From Takakia lepidozioides (taxonomy: Eukaryota; Streptophyta; Takakiopsida; Takakiales; Takakiaceae): a DNA stretch of 64,000 nt. The first letter of the stretch is position 1. The number at the start of each line of letters is the position of its first letter. The translations under genes and the position numbers were made by a program. The notes beneath the pieces were generated by a model. That model saw only the letters and a list, made by a program, of their open reading frames with translations. It was not told the origin of the DNA and did no database searches. This document shows, piece by piece, positions 50,533-61,900 of this stretch. The DNA lies in the NCBI GenBank assembly GCA_030704615.1, contig CM060731.1:51522001-51586000 (forward strand), in the 5' to 3' direction.

Positions 50533-51600
50533 AATCAGACTGCAAAAGCCAAAGTGTAAAACAGATGTGCATTGCGTCCAGCAACAATCATCCAGCAAAA
50601 GTTGGTCCCCTGAAGCTCAAGTGGGGAGAAACCATTGCATAGTCTCTACTTGAGGGCATGGCCAACAAAAGATGATGGGCTGACATCACTAAGTTATTGA
50701 AAAAATTGGCCCATTAGGGCTCAAGATATCTCTCCATCCCATCCCTCAAAGAGCCTTCATGGCCAACAAGTCCTTCTGGCCAGTATTTGGTACTTGGTGT
50801 CACTATCACTGGACTGTAGTCCCACTCCCCTCAAGTCCAAGACAGCAAAAAAATCCGTTTGCAACTCCATTTGGGGAGCAGAAAACACGGACAAAGTAAA
50901 AATACTAGCAGTGTTTTGGTCCCAAATCTGCTTCACTAAAAGATATTAAGAGGTTTGTGTTGCAACTGCCAGCCATCGAAGAGAGCACAGAAGACTTCCA
51001 TGCACTAAAGAGAGGGAGAAATTGTTTTTGTGAGTACTTTGACCTTGTGACTCAACAGTCACTTCAGTGCAGAATCTAGAAGCAACTCAAAATCTGAGGG
51101 TAAGATTGGCAGTATATTAATCCATTTTGACCCTAGCTTACAGTTTTCTTACCTGCTGCCTGCTAATTAGCTCAGTTCCCCTTACATAAGCAGCACTACC
51201 TGCTAATGGAACTTTTCTGTACAATTCCCGAAATGCGACTATCCTACAAACATCCGAGTGAGGCAGATTCCAACTTCAAAAACTCATCTTGTTTGCCTGA
51301 AAAGCTTGAGACAGGAAAATCTCCCCTCAGATGCCTAGCACAAAGCCCCTAATACACCAAGCAGACACTCAGGTGAGTAGATCTATAAGGGTGGACGATC
51401 AATCCACCAACCAACTGTATGGTCTTGGCTGTGGTCAGGTAAAGCTTCAGTGTTGAATACCAGGACCAGGAAAAGTCAATAACCTAACCTAATGTGTTTT
51501 ACAGCTCCTGCCATACTATATGAGCGCAATGTACACTAGAACACAATTCAGGTGGCACCAGCAGAACACAGTTGCAGGGGGATTAAGCATTGCCTTCGAC
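50533..51600. other. Convergent intergenic region between ALKBH2 and the desaturase
   Basis: About 1.07 kb separates the two stop codons. It should hold both 3' UTRs. I see no coding sequence, repeat or RNA gene in it. Confidence 0.5.
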
Positions 51601-54054
51601 TCACAAAAGAGCCACTTCCCTGTTGAAAATCCAGCTAAAACTTCCAGTCTTCGGACCCTTCTTCACCTTAGACTGCGCCCGCTCCTCAAGCCTCCGGATA
51701 CGAGGTGGCAATGAACAAACATAATCTTGTGCGCTCTGACCCCTGCTGGAGAGCCCTTGGATATTTGCGACATTCCACCGGTTGACCAGGTGCTCCATGA
51801 TGTCGGCGTAGTCCCGAGCAGTGTATACCCCAGTCCTCTGGGCCACCAGAGAAAAATCATCAAAAAGGTGCTCATTCTGTCCATCATACATCAGGTGTGC
51901 TGGCATAGCAATCTTCTTCCTCATCATATCGGCAAATGCCAGCATGGCCCCATCAGGGTCCACCTCAAAAAGCTTCTCCGCAATCTTGGTGTATGCATTC
52001 TCATGACGTCTCTCATCCGCCGCAATGAGTCCACAGATAGTGGCCAGTTTGGAGTCACCATGGAACTTAGCATGTCGTGCAGTATTACCGTGGGAGATAA
52101 AGGTTGCTCGCTCCTGGAAGGCTGTGTAAACAAAACCTAGGTAAGGATTGTTTTCGGTTTGCGGGTCCTGCAATCAGATACATTCATTGCACAATGGAAA
52201 TTAGACAATGCAAATTCAAACATCTTTCAAAATTTGCAGAAGGTGAAAAGACAGCATTCCGCAGTCACTGTGGCTCCTGAACTCTACAGGGGTCAGCAGA
52301 ACACACCATGCCAGATCCAATCAAATATTGAATGGTCTTCTCAATCTGTCTCATATCCACTCGGCCTGTTAGGTACAGATACTTGTTCAGCACATCACCA
52401 TGCCTGTTCTCCTCAGCCGTCCAAGCTCGTGTCCAGATGCCCCAGGGAGTAGGGCTGGCACCTGTCTCATCGCGGGTCCCATCTAGAGTATTGAGCATTG
52501 TTTGGTACGTTGGTAGAGCTTCCTCGGTGATCATGTCTCCCACCAAACACACCAGGTAGTCATCAGGTAGACATGCAGCTCTCTCCCGCAGCTCCTTTAC
52601 CTCATCCAAGAAATTTTCTGAAGAGGGTTCAGGAAGGTAATCTTGGGGCTGCCAGCACTTTTCAACGGGCTTAAGGTAAGGCAAAAGAGTAGTTTCAGCC
52701 CACCCTTCAAGTGATTTAAACACTTCCATCTTCTCAGGGGCCAAAGAGTGCATGATCTTGGAATGCATCTCTCTAGGTGCATTCCTGCCACCATTTAGAT
52801 CAGCTTCCCTGCAGGTGTGGGCAAAGTGGAATGGATGATCAGAACTGCTACATATTACTGCCAAGTGCACAGACAATCGTAACAACTGCCTTAGGCAAAA
52901 GAACTCAGCACAACATTCTTGGGTCAAAGCACCTGTCAAATGTGGAATTCCATGTCTCTTAGGGTGCTTTCCAATTCCAATTGAGCAGGAGATTTATCCA
53001 CTGATAGGCAAATCAAAGCCTCTTAATATGACCATCAGCTTCTTGAAAAGAGAATTTCCACCAAGAGTGACATTGATGGGCAAGGGGATGGCTGTTGCTT
53101 TCCACAATCAGAAATATTCAAAGCTCCATTGCTCCAGACCAGGCATATGATGGTTCAACCAAGAAGTCTTCTCTCAAGACTATTGAACAGTTCCTACTCA
53201 GAGAACAGTGAGGTCGGAGCCTTTGAGGGCTACAGAGAGCTATTCAAATGTCAGGAGGGAGTTGGAAAGCAATGATGGCAGCCATATTGTGAAAGGTGGT
53301 ACCTACCAAACTGACCATCATCAAACTTGGGGATATTGCTACAGAGACTGCTACGAAGTTTGTGACAAACGTAGCTTTGAGATGGGAGATGACTTGCTGC
53401 CAAATCTCCCAAGATAGAGGACATACTTTCCAAGGAGTTTTATTCACAGAGGACTCAGCTAGCTTGCAATTATGAGGGCTCTTAAGGCTTCATTCAGTTC
53501 TCTCAGTAAGGCTTCATTCAGTTCAGGAAATTTTGGTCGAGCCACTTTGGAAGATGGTCCCATGGAGGGTTTTAATATGACACAAGAAGGGCATCAAGAG
53601 TGGAAAATTGAGCGCAAGAAAGGGATAATCATAGAGGAAGGGCTGCATATCCATGCGGCTGTAGATGGAGATACCTTTAGTTTAGGCCATCCATGATCCT
53701 TAACAGTAACAACTTCTGCACTGAGAACAGAAACAGGAAAAGTAAATCTGAGCATTCTTATCCTATGCAAAAAACCAAAGATAAAACCCCAACCCCAATA
53801 GACTTCATCCCAAGACCTTACATGGATTTTGATGGGAGAGTCGCAGTCATGGTGACCATCAGGGGTTTGGCAGGTCTGGCACCAGGCCTGCTAAAGTTCT
53901 TTTGTCCCAAGGTCATTCCTTTCATTGCTGAGGGTACCAGCCTTACACTAGGTGCACATGATGGAACATTGTTTGAACTGTCGCATGATGTTGCAGTCCT
54001 CGTCACTATTCCGCTAGGTGCAGACATGGCCATCACTGCCATCTTCGACTCCAT
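51601..54054 (-). CDS. SAD/FAB2-like: Plastid stearoyl/acyl-[acyl-carrier-protein] desaturase
   Basis: The enzyme is a soluble di-iron plastid protein that puts the first (usually delta-9) double bond into acyl-ACP using ferredoxin. Exons are 54054-53822, 52808-52307 and 52167-51601; phases 2 and 0 match and give 433 residues. Exon 1 encodes a Ser/Thr/Ala/Arg-rich leader fitting a transit peptide. The mature part begins near [20 protein letters not shown]. Ligand motifs are visible: [10 protein letters not shown] (about 170), EENRHGD (about 210-216) and DERRHE (about 296-301). [18 protein letters not shown] across the second junction and [15 protein letters not shown] are family signatures. 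It ends in [10 protein letters not shown]; many paralogs end WIFNR plus a few residues. Chain-length specificity cannot be read by eye. It lies convergent with the ALKBH2 gene. Confidence 0.94.
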
Positions 54055-54218
54055 TTGAAAACGCTGGCCGAGAGACCGGACGTGAATATACAGAATCCTG
54101 AAACCAGTTGGAGAACCTATATTTCTTAGGAAACCAGCCTTTTTGGAAACAGACTCAACAAACCTATCACTGAAATTCAAGGTGCGAGAGAAATTAACCA
54201 AGAACCAAGTTCAGATGA

Positions 54219-54250
54219 GGGAGAGGGAGAGAGAGAGAGAGAGAGGAGGG
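54219..54250 (-). promoter_or_regulatory. CT/GA microsatellite in the desaturase 5' leader
   Basis: A run of GA dinucleotides on the plus strand, so CT on the gene's strand, lies about 165 bp upstream of the start codon at 54054. Pyrimidine-rich leaders are frequent in plant genes. The repeat is seen; the regulatory role is inferred. Confidence 0.4.
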
Positions 54251-54591
54251 AGAGTAGACTTCTGAGAAGGATACAATAAGGCAGGTGTGCCTACATCCTC
54301 TTGCAATAACAACAACACTGCAGCGAAAAAGAAAACCTAATGACACAATAACCAGGGATGGAGACAAATCTGATGGAGGCGACAGAATAATCCCAAACGA
54401 TTACTTCAGAAAAAGAAACGAATATCTTGAATCGAATCGAAGAATCGCAGAAACCAAAATGGAGTCAACACTCTTTAAACAAGAAAAGTGCACGTTAGAA
54501 CGTGAAGACTATGGCGAGAACCACTTTGATACCCTACGGCCACTTCGGAAAGGAACGTCAAAACTATGAGGCTTGATGGTAGGAAGATAAA

Positions 54592-54611
54592 GATGATGAT
54601 GATGATGATGG
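54592..54611 (+). repeat. (GAT)n microsatellite
   Basis: Six to seven perfect GAT triplets lie upstream of the desaturase gene. The surrounding 54251-55980 holds no gene I recognise. Open frames at 54907-55332 (plus) and 55828-55346 (minus) have no family features and are not called. Confidence 0.8.
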
Positions 54612-55992
54612 TCGTAGATATTTGCCCTGGTCACCAGCTTACTGTCCTATCGCAAAGTCACAATCTCCCTTGGCATAAGGGTGACGCTGCCCTTTGGAAA
54701 CTCCCGTCCTTCCGGTAGTGGCAGCCGAGGATGGTCTGGACAGCAAGAGGGCTGTCGTTTGTTCCTCTGGAGAAAAATAATATGAAAACAGTCAGCTCAG
54801 AAAGAGCAGTTTACTGCCCGTGGCTACACAATCGAGGGGCCTAGGGTATAGCATCCATCCCCTCAGAATCACAATCTTCTAAAACCATATAAAAAGAAAG
54901 GTCAAATTGCCTTCAGCTTCTTTGAGAGAGAGGAGAGAGAGGTCAGACAGTGACATACATATGAGAGGGATCCTGTCCAAACACATCGTGCAGCAGACCA
55001 GCCGCCAACAGGTTAGTCAATCCGTAAGGTCAAAATTAGACTCGTTTCAAGGTCGGGGTTACTGTCTCTATTGCAAGATGCCTGCACACAGCTGCACTTA
55101 CAATTCGACCGCATTGACAGCACAGATTAGCTGTCCCGTGTTTTCCTTCTACTCTTTCCTCTGCTGCAAGCTCAGAACTTTGTCGTTCTCCTACTTAGAT
55201 CATTATTCTGAGCCTGGTTGCCGCTATAACATCGATGTGGAGGCCTTTCATAAGCGCATCTCTAGTTTCTGTTTCCAACAGGAAAAAATTGAGAACTTGC
55301 AGAAGGTAGGCAGCAGCTGGGAAAGCCGCTGAGCTCCCCACGCATTTACCTTCCTTGACTGTCAGTGCTTAGTCGCTGGGGGGACTGATCCGCGGGCCCC
55401 CAGAGCGGCAAGCCTCGCAGAGGATGCCAGCGCGACGGCAGCAGCCGGCGGTATCGGTAATCCGGCAGCCCCAATCGACACCGAGTATACATCATCCACG
55501 TCTTGTCATCCCAAAATGCAGATGACAATTGGAAATATGTCAAAAGCTCATGGGCTAGGTGCGGGAACGTACAAAGTATTTGACATATTTCCCTTTGTGG
55601 GGTTACAGGCCAGAGCCTGGCTGCACCCAGCCCCACAGTTTGTACTAAGTTATTGGCAGGCTTCTGCCTTCTGCCCTGTAAATATGCCCTGTGACACATG
55701 GCAACAGTGTACATGCCACCAATCTTGAAAACAAAACAACTTCTACTGCAAGCATCTCCAGGGGGGGTACACCAAACAACATTGCAACGTAAAACTCCTG
55801 CTGCCTCTAACACTCCCCTCCCAATCAAACTACCCTACATATGACGTGCATTGCTGGGAGGGACCATGGACAGCCTCCGCCTTACCCTCAAGCCATAAAT
55901 GCAGCCAGTCATGTATTTTAGTCGCTCCAGCAGGTACCGGCCGGGCCTAGAGGGCCTCTATCCTGCACGAAAGTACAGCCCGGGGGTGCGGA

Positions 55993-56176
55993 AAAAAAAA
56001 AAAAGGTGGACGCGTTGCCGAAGCAAGCGTAACTTATGGTGTCACTTGGCCCCATAGGGCCACTGCCTTCCGGTGGGAAGGTGGACACCGTAATGTCTTC
56101 CAACAGGGTGGATTGAACCCATTGCCACTAGCGAGAGGGTATGTGCCCTTACCACTTGGCAACATGTTGGTTGTCA
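55993..56176 (-). repeat. tRNA-derived SINE, copy 3, with target-site duplication
   Basis: The head (TGACAACC, box-A-like TTGCCAAGTGG, box B ATGGGTTCAATCC) and the body match copies 1 and 2. On the minus strand the 3' end is GCGTCCACC followed by a run of about 13 T. The element is flanked by a perfect direct repeat, GGGGTGCGGA, at 55983-55992 and 56177-56186. Its box A has two mismatches, so the copy may no longer be transcribed. Confidence 0.85.
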
Positions 56177-56659
56177 GGGGTGCGGATACCAGGGCCGGGG
56201 GCTCTTTTGCCGTTGCAGGGGCATTTAGGGACCCCCGGTGGAGATGCTCTTAAAGTGTATAAACCCGCTTACTAAGGCTGGTTACACTAACTTAGTAGGG
56301 ATTCCACCAACACTACTCTAGTGACAACTTTAGTGAATATTGTCCAAGAAAATGTAATCGACAAAAAGTGTGTCACAAAGGTAGTAGTGGAAAGCTAGCA
56401 CATGGTTGGCAGAAAAAACATGTGGATGTGCTCATGTGAAACATACAAGGCGAACAGATTTTGTACAATGGAGGAGATGTCAAAGTGGACTTGAGAACTG
56501 GTTCACCGGATGTTTTTCCATACCCTGCCCGTCGTTGACTTGTGGTGGTACCGAGGAGTTAAATCTATTTTATTGATAGACACGATTGACATGAAATCTT
56601 CCTTTAGATTGATTGGGACATTGATACTAATCATGTAAGGAATAATTGCCCCATAAACT

Positions 56660-57063
56660 GTGCGACTTCGCCCCATCATCCATGGGAGCTTCTACCTCAG
56701 TACCGCTCCCAACCTACACGCCCCCCACTCGCTAGACTGTTTGTCGCCCCCATATCTCATCCAAGAGCCGCTCAATCTATATCTGCCCAAACAACGGATC
56801 CACAACAACTTGACACAACCCAATCAGTACAAACACTACTGGAACCCCACTATGAGCTTGAAGAAATACAAGGTTTAGTTAAAAAAATGTGAGTAGACCA
56901 ATATGGAGCCTCGTGCGCTGATACTATGTACATGTGTAAATGGAAATGTGACCCCGACAAGAAAGCCACTTGGGAACATAATGACACCCTCTTTGATCGC
57001 CCATCAATACAACAATTGCAACACAATATCCAAATGATAGCTGATTACTACCGCAGGGGGAAT
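56660..57063 (+). pseudogene. Ty3/Gypsy chromovirus 3' end with chromodomain
   Basis: The frame through 56660-56880 is Pro/Gln-rich (the usual pre-chromodomain linker) and ends YELEEIQGLVKKM. After an in-frame TGA near 56891 the same frame continues and shows a chromodomain: MYMCKWKCDPDKKATWEHND, then TLFDRPSIQQLQ. That matches the YLVKWKG-ATWE pattern of chromovirus integrase tails. A purine-rich run (CGCAGGGGGA, about 57053-57062) follows directly and could be the polypurine tract before a 3' LTR. The rest of pol is absent. Confidence 0.7.
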
Positions 57064-57215
57064 GCTTCCGCGTGAGCACATGAGCGTGAGCGTGAGAGCG
57101 TAGGCAGGCTCACGCCACGTCAGCAGTTCCTGCCATGTTGGCTGATGGGTCTGACGTCACGTCAGTCGACCTCACCAGCGTGCCCGATGCCACGTCACGT
57201 CATCCCACGTCATTT
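57064..57215 (+). promoter_or_regulatory. ACGT-rich cluster, possible LTR enhancer
   Basis: Six ACGT cores lie within 94 bp, at 57117, 57154, 57159, 57192, 57197 and 57207, mostly as TGACGTCA- or CACGTCA-like words. Plant bZIP factors bind such cores. The position just after the chromovirus end suggests it is in the 3' LTR. The LTR limits were not found. Confidence 0.35.
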
Positions 57216-58159
57216 TCATAGGCATGGTCCTATAACCGCGGACCAAACAGGCAAAATGGGGCCTATAGCCGCGGATTGCGCATTCTGCAGATAGGGAACC
57301 ATGTGTGGGCGACGAGGCGAGGTGCAGAAGAGAGCTGAATGTTGGTGATTGTTGCTGAATGATAGTATTTGCAGAGACTGAAATGGTTGTGGATGAATTA
57401 ATGTCCAGGTCATCAGTCTACAATGGTCATCAGATGATTTAATGTCATGCTAATGTGGTATTCTACGTTGTTGTCATCAGTCTAGAATGGTTGTGGATGA
57501 ATTAATGAGGATGAAGCAGAGACAATGTGGATGGGTCGCTGCGAGTATGGATGAATGAAGATGAAAAGTTGTGGACGAATATGGATGAAATATCGTGAAT
57601 GAATGAGAGAGTGGATGAATGTTGAGCGAGGATGTCATTCTAACATTTATGAAAACCAAGCACAACGATCAATGTCGTTTGCACAAACATCAAAAATTGT
57701 GCCTAAAATCCCTCATGAAGCACATGATAAGATTTAATGAATGTCTGTCATTTGGGGAAAGATAGACAGATGACAGCAACGTAGAATAAGACAACACAGT
57801 AGATGTGAGAGTGATCTTTCATCTGCGACTCTGTCCCACTGCTTAATGCAACATTCTGGTGTGCAGCACGCTCATCTTTAGCTTTCCTCTTCAGTGTCGA
57901 CACATTGTGAGCTATTTCAGCACTATACTTCCTGCAACACACCACCTCACCACGCTAAACATGGTTGGGACTCCAATGCGTCTTGCTGCCCCTTCCAGTG
58001 AGGTAGAAATATGCTCATCTGTCTTACGAGAGCACTGCAACTTTCATGGTTTAATCAGAACCATTACACAACAACATAAAAATTGGCTCTCGTTTTTGCA
58101 TGAGGAGGAGTTCCGGGTCTTTCAACATTGTGTAACAGAAATTGACGAAACAACTGCCT
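57216..58159. other. AT-rich stretch with short repeated words
   Basis: The motif GGTTGTGGATGAATTAATG occurs at about 57384 and again near 57487, and related GGATGAAT words recur to about 57620. No gene is recognised; short frames near 57748-58191 lack family features. Confidence 0.3.
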
Positions 58160-58660
58160 TGTTTTCTTGTTTGACCCATAACCAATGTTAGGCATGAGGA
58201 TGCTGCCCGTGAACTTGCGCTGAAACCGAGAGTCCATACATCATCCACTAGGTGTATTGTCTTCTTGCTTGAACCATAACCAATGTTAGGCATCAGGATC
58301 TGCCCTTGAACTTGCACTGAACCCGAGAGTCCACAGATCATCCCCTAGGTGCCTTGTCTTCTTGTTTGACCCATAACCAATGTTAGGCATCAGGATTATG
58401 CCTTTGAACTTGCGCTGAAACCGAGAGTCCATACATCATCCACTAGGTGCATTGTCTTCTTGTTTGAACCATAACCAATGTTAGGCATCAGGATGCTACC
58501 CTGGAACTTACGCTGAACCTGAGAGTCCACAAATCATCCCCTAGGTGCATTTTCTTCTTGTTTGACCCATAACCAATGTTAGGCATCAGGAGGCTGCCCT
58601 TGAACTTGTGCTGGACCCAAGAGTCAATACATATATCATCCCCTAGGCTTGCACCTTAGA
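58160..58660 (+). repeat. Tandem array, about five copies of a 97-98 bp unit
   Basis: The word ACCAATGTTAGGCAT recurs at 58181, 58279, 58376, 58474 and 58572, giving spacings of 98, 97, 98 and 98. Units 1 and 3 share ATACATCATCCACTAGG, while units 2 and 4 share ATCATCCCCTAGG, so the array seems built from dimers. No spacers, inverted repeat or coding frame runs through it. Confidence 0.9.
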
Positions 58661-58933
58661 CCCTTTGCTCATGCAGATTGCCAGAATGATGCAAATGAGA
58701 GACTCAAACAAACAGCTGTTTACTGTACATTATAATCAAAGCTTACAAGCCAAGATATAACTGTTCACTATATGAAGTGCATAGAAGCCACTGTTGTAAA
58801 TGCATACACGGCATGAAAATGAGAAACCATCTTTTAACAGCATTACCACGAACAGGCACAATTTTTATTACAAAATTTTGGAGGGACACAAGAAACTCAC
58901 AACATCACGAGACCCCAAAAAATGACGAAATTT

Positions 58934-61900
58934 TCAGTCACTAGAACTATCCCTTGAAACTTGTGCAGTATCATCGACGTAAACCCGAGCTCCGAGGTGC
59001 CTGTTGTGCTTCCGAGCACATTGGGAAGATAACATGAAACTCTACTGACGAGCAATGGCCTCCGCATAGTCGGGTAGGATGTATGAACATGGAGGGCTGC
59101 ACCACAAGTCACTGTGAAGAACAGAGACGTCGACCAAAGGAATAGCTTCCAATATCCTGCCACCCAAAGTACATGAATTGCATTAGCTACCATGAATGAG
59201 AAAGGGGGGGCCATTTGCGTGGGAGAACTCGGATGCTTATAGAAAATCAACTTACTCACATGCGAAATCGTTGTCCAGGGCTTTGTCGTCCCCTTCGTTG
59301 ATTTCCACATGCACTATACCCTCCTCTTGTTGGGCGGCAGACGTTGGCGCTTCCAAGTTATGGAGGAGGTCACTGAAAATGGCCGCATCCCCTTCCATGC
59401 CAAACAAATGCTTGCCCGCTGCCTTGCAAGCATGGTACGAAGCTCCTGCAAGACAGAGTACTGTTAGGACGATGTAACAAATTTTGCAAGAAGAACAAAA
59501 CACCACAGCAGGATCGGGGTGAAACTTGTGCCAAGAGTGAGGTCCACGATGTGCGCCCCCGGATGGGAACAAGTTTCCACAATTGTTTGAATAAAAGTTG
59601 GGCTCTTCTCCTTGGCCCCTCTCCATGGTGTGGAATTGGACTTTCGCAAGCACACATTGGAATCCACGTAATTGTAGTGCATGTCGTCCACCACTAGATC
59701 GAACTTGTCGTTGATGAAAGAACCTCCCCCATGAAGCCTGAACTCCTTCACTGATGTGGGAGTCGAAGCAAGGTGCACTCTGACGAGGCAGACGGCCTCA
59801 AAAAGGTGGGTTTGCACACAAGACAACATGAAGCACATATGAGTGAATGCCCAAAAAATCATGTGGAAAGAACAGTGCTTGAAACCTCCGAAATTGAGTG
59901 CATTGACGCGCTCATTTTTGGAGGGGTGAAATTGAACTTCAAACAAAGCAGGCAAAAAAAGGTCGATTACCATTTGTCCCGGACAGTCACCCTTTGTCAA
60001 GTACAGGCTATTCACACCATTCCACGTTTTGATGATCTTCATCCCTGAGGCCTTGAGGTAGCTTGCAAGCTCCCGTGGACATTTCGTATTGACGGACTGG
60101 ATCATTACAAGAACCCCTACATCCAATAAAAAAAATTTGCAAAAGAAAGACCCACCGCCAATACCTCTCATCATATGCATTCCATGTTGGGCAAGTGCCA
60201 ATGGGTACAATGTCTGGTACTGGCAGCCCATCTGGAATGTCCACAATCACCATGTCGACACCATACGGTTTCTGAGCACCATTGACCCAACATTGACCCT
60301 TCGAAACCTAAAAACAGACAGAAGGCAAAAATTAAATCACTATCCAAAATGGAAAACATTAACAACAACAAACAATGGGAATTGGCTTACCGACAAAGAA
60401 TGCACACAGCTTGCCCCAAGTTCGAGAGGGTTCTCCAGTGTAACCAGATTTTCTGCTCTCCATCATGGCAAGGGATGAATCATTGACAAACTCGCATTTA
60501 CATTCTCGCTGGATTCTGGATGGGTGCTCCATTGCGTCTTATGGCTCAAACTTCCCCTTGCATTTTCGTTCCTTGTTTGCAATTGGGGTCTACGTTGCCT
60601 CACCCCCGCAGCCTCCCCTTGGGTGGCCTTCTCCGTCCCTTTGTCCTTTGTACCCTTTCCCTTTCCCTTCCATCTCGCAGGAGTACTTTTGTTGGCTGCG
60701 GGTTCCTTCTCAGTGAGGTTCCGTAGATTTCTCTCATGCAATTCCTTGTCAGTTAGAGGGGCTAACAACTCTGCATTGTCATTCTGGTTCCGTGTTTGCA
60801 ACTCATACCAGGGGCAAGCTGATTTGGGAATGTCAAGATATTAGCAGCAGTCCTTCAAGTGATATCTCCCGTAGTCCCTGAGGATGGCTGCCGTGTACAT
60901 AGTCTGGTTGTTAGAGGAGTCAGACCACAAGTCGATGACGACAGGGTACTTATTGAGGTTTTTCCCCGGAATGAGCACGTTCTTGATATACCTACAAAAC
61001 AAAGGAGGTACATTTTTAGACAGTGAAGGCAAAAAAACATGTAGTTTGGCCCTCCCAAAATGCGTGCGTCGATGCACACAGTTTGGGGGTGCACACACAC
61101 ATGAGCATGAGGCAACCGAAATCCACTACCCCATAAGCAACAGAAGTAAAAACAAGACAAAACAGAGGGTTCCATATGTAGAAAGATATCACATTCAGAA
61201 CATCCTCAAAGGCAGCAAGAACAGCCAACGAAGCAATGAAATCCATGATGGAGGGGAAAACACACCTGAGTTTGTGGCCCTCCAAAACTGCGTGCGTTGG
61301 CGCACGCAATTTGCATGGCCACAAACTGCCTGTCTACTGGTTGCCAAAGATAATTTTCAAACAGAAAAATAAATTAACAAACTTGTATAGGACCCTCTTC
61401 ATGGCTCCCTCCGCTCCGTACTGCTTGTCAAAGTCATTTGTGCGGGAGATGCCTCCATCTCGGGAAAACTCTCTGAAGAAGCAGTTGCTCCAAGCGGTCG
61501 CCTTCCACTGTCTCAACTAATCCTCCAGAGTGTCATTGGGCACGGTCATGGTAATTTTGTAATCATGAAGCTGTTTCTATAGCACCTTGTTTTCACGAGC
61601 TTCAATCTGCAGGGATACATATGCATGTGTTAGAGTCCATGCATGGGAAGAAATTTCCAAAATTTCACGCAAAGAAAGTCCTAAAGAGTACCTGGCTCCA
61701 GTAGGTGGCTTTGTGCAACCAGGTATCGAAAACTTGGTCGTTGAAGGGTTTGATGTGCCCAGTGTTCTCATCTCTTTCACCCCTAGGGAAGCAGTATGTA
61801 TCCTTGACAGTTGGGTCGGAATTCCAAATCTCCAACCATTTCACTTTCTGGTCTGTTTCCACCGCTTCCGTTGACAACCGGTGAAGCTTTTCCTGTGTCA

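Noticed and set aside
55346-55828. Minus-strand 160-codon ORF upstream of the desaturase
   Set aside because: No recognisable domain, no splice partners and no conserved features; probably chance.
58160-58660. CRISPR-like array
   Set aside because: The units are contiguous 98-bp repeats without variable spacers, in a plant chromosome.
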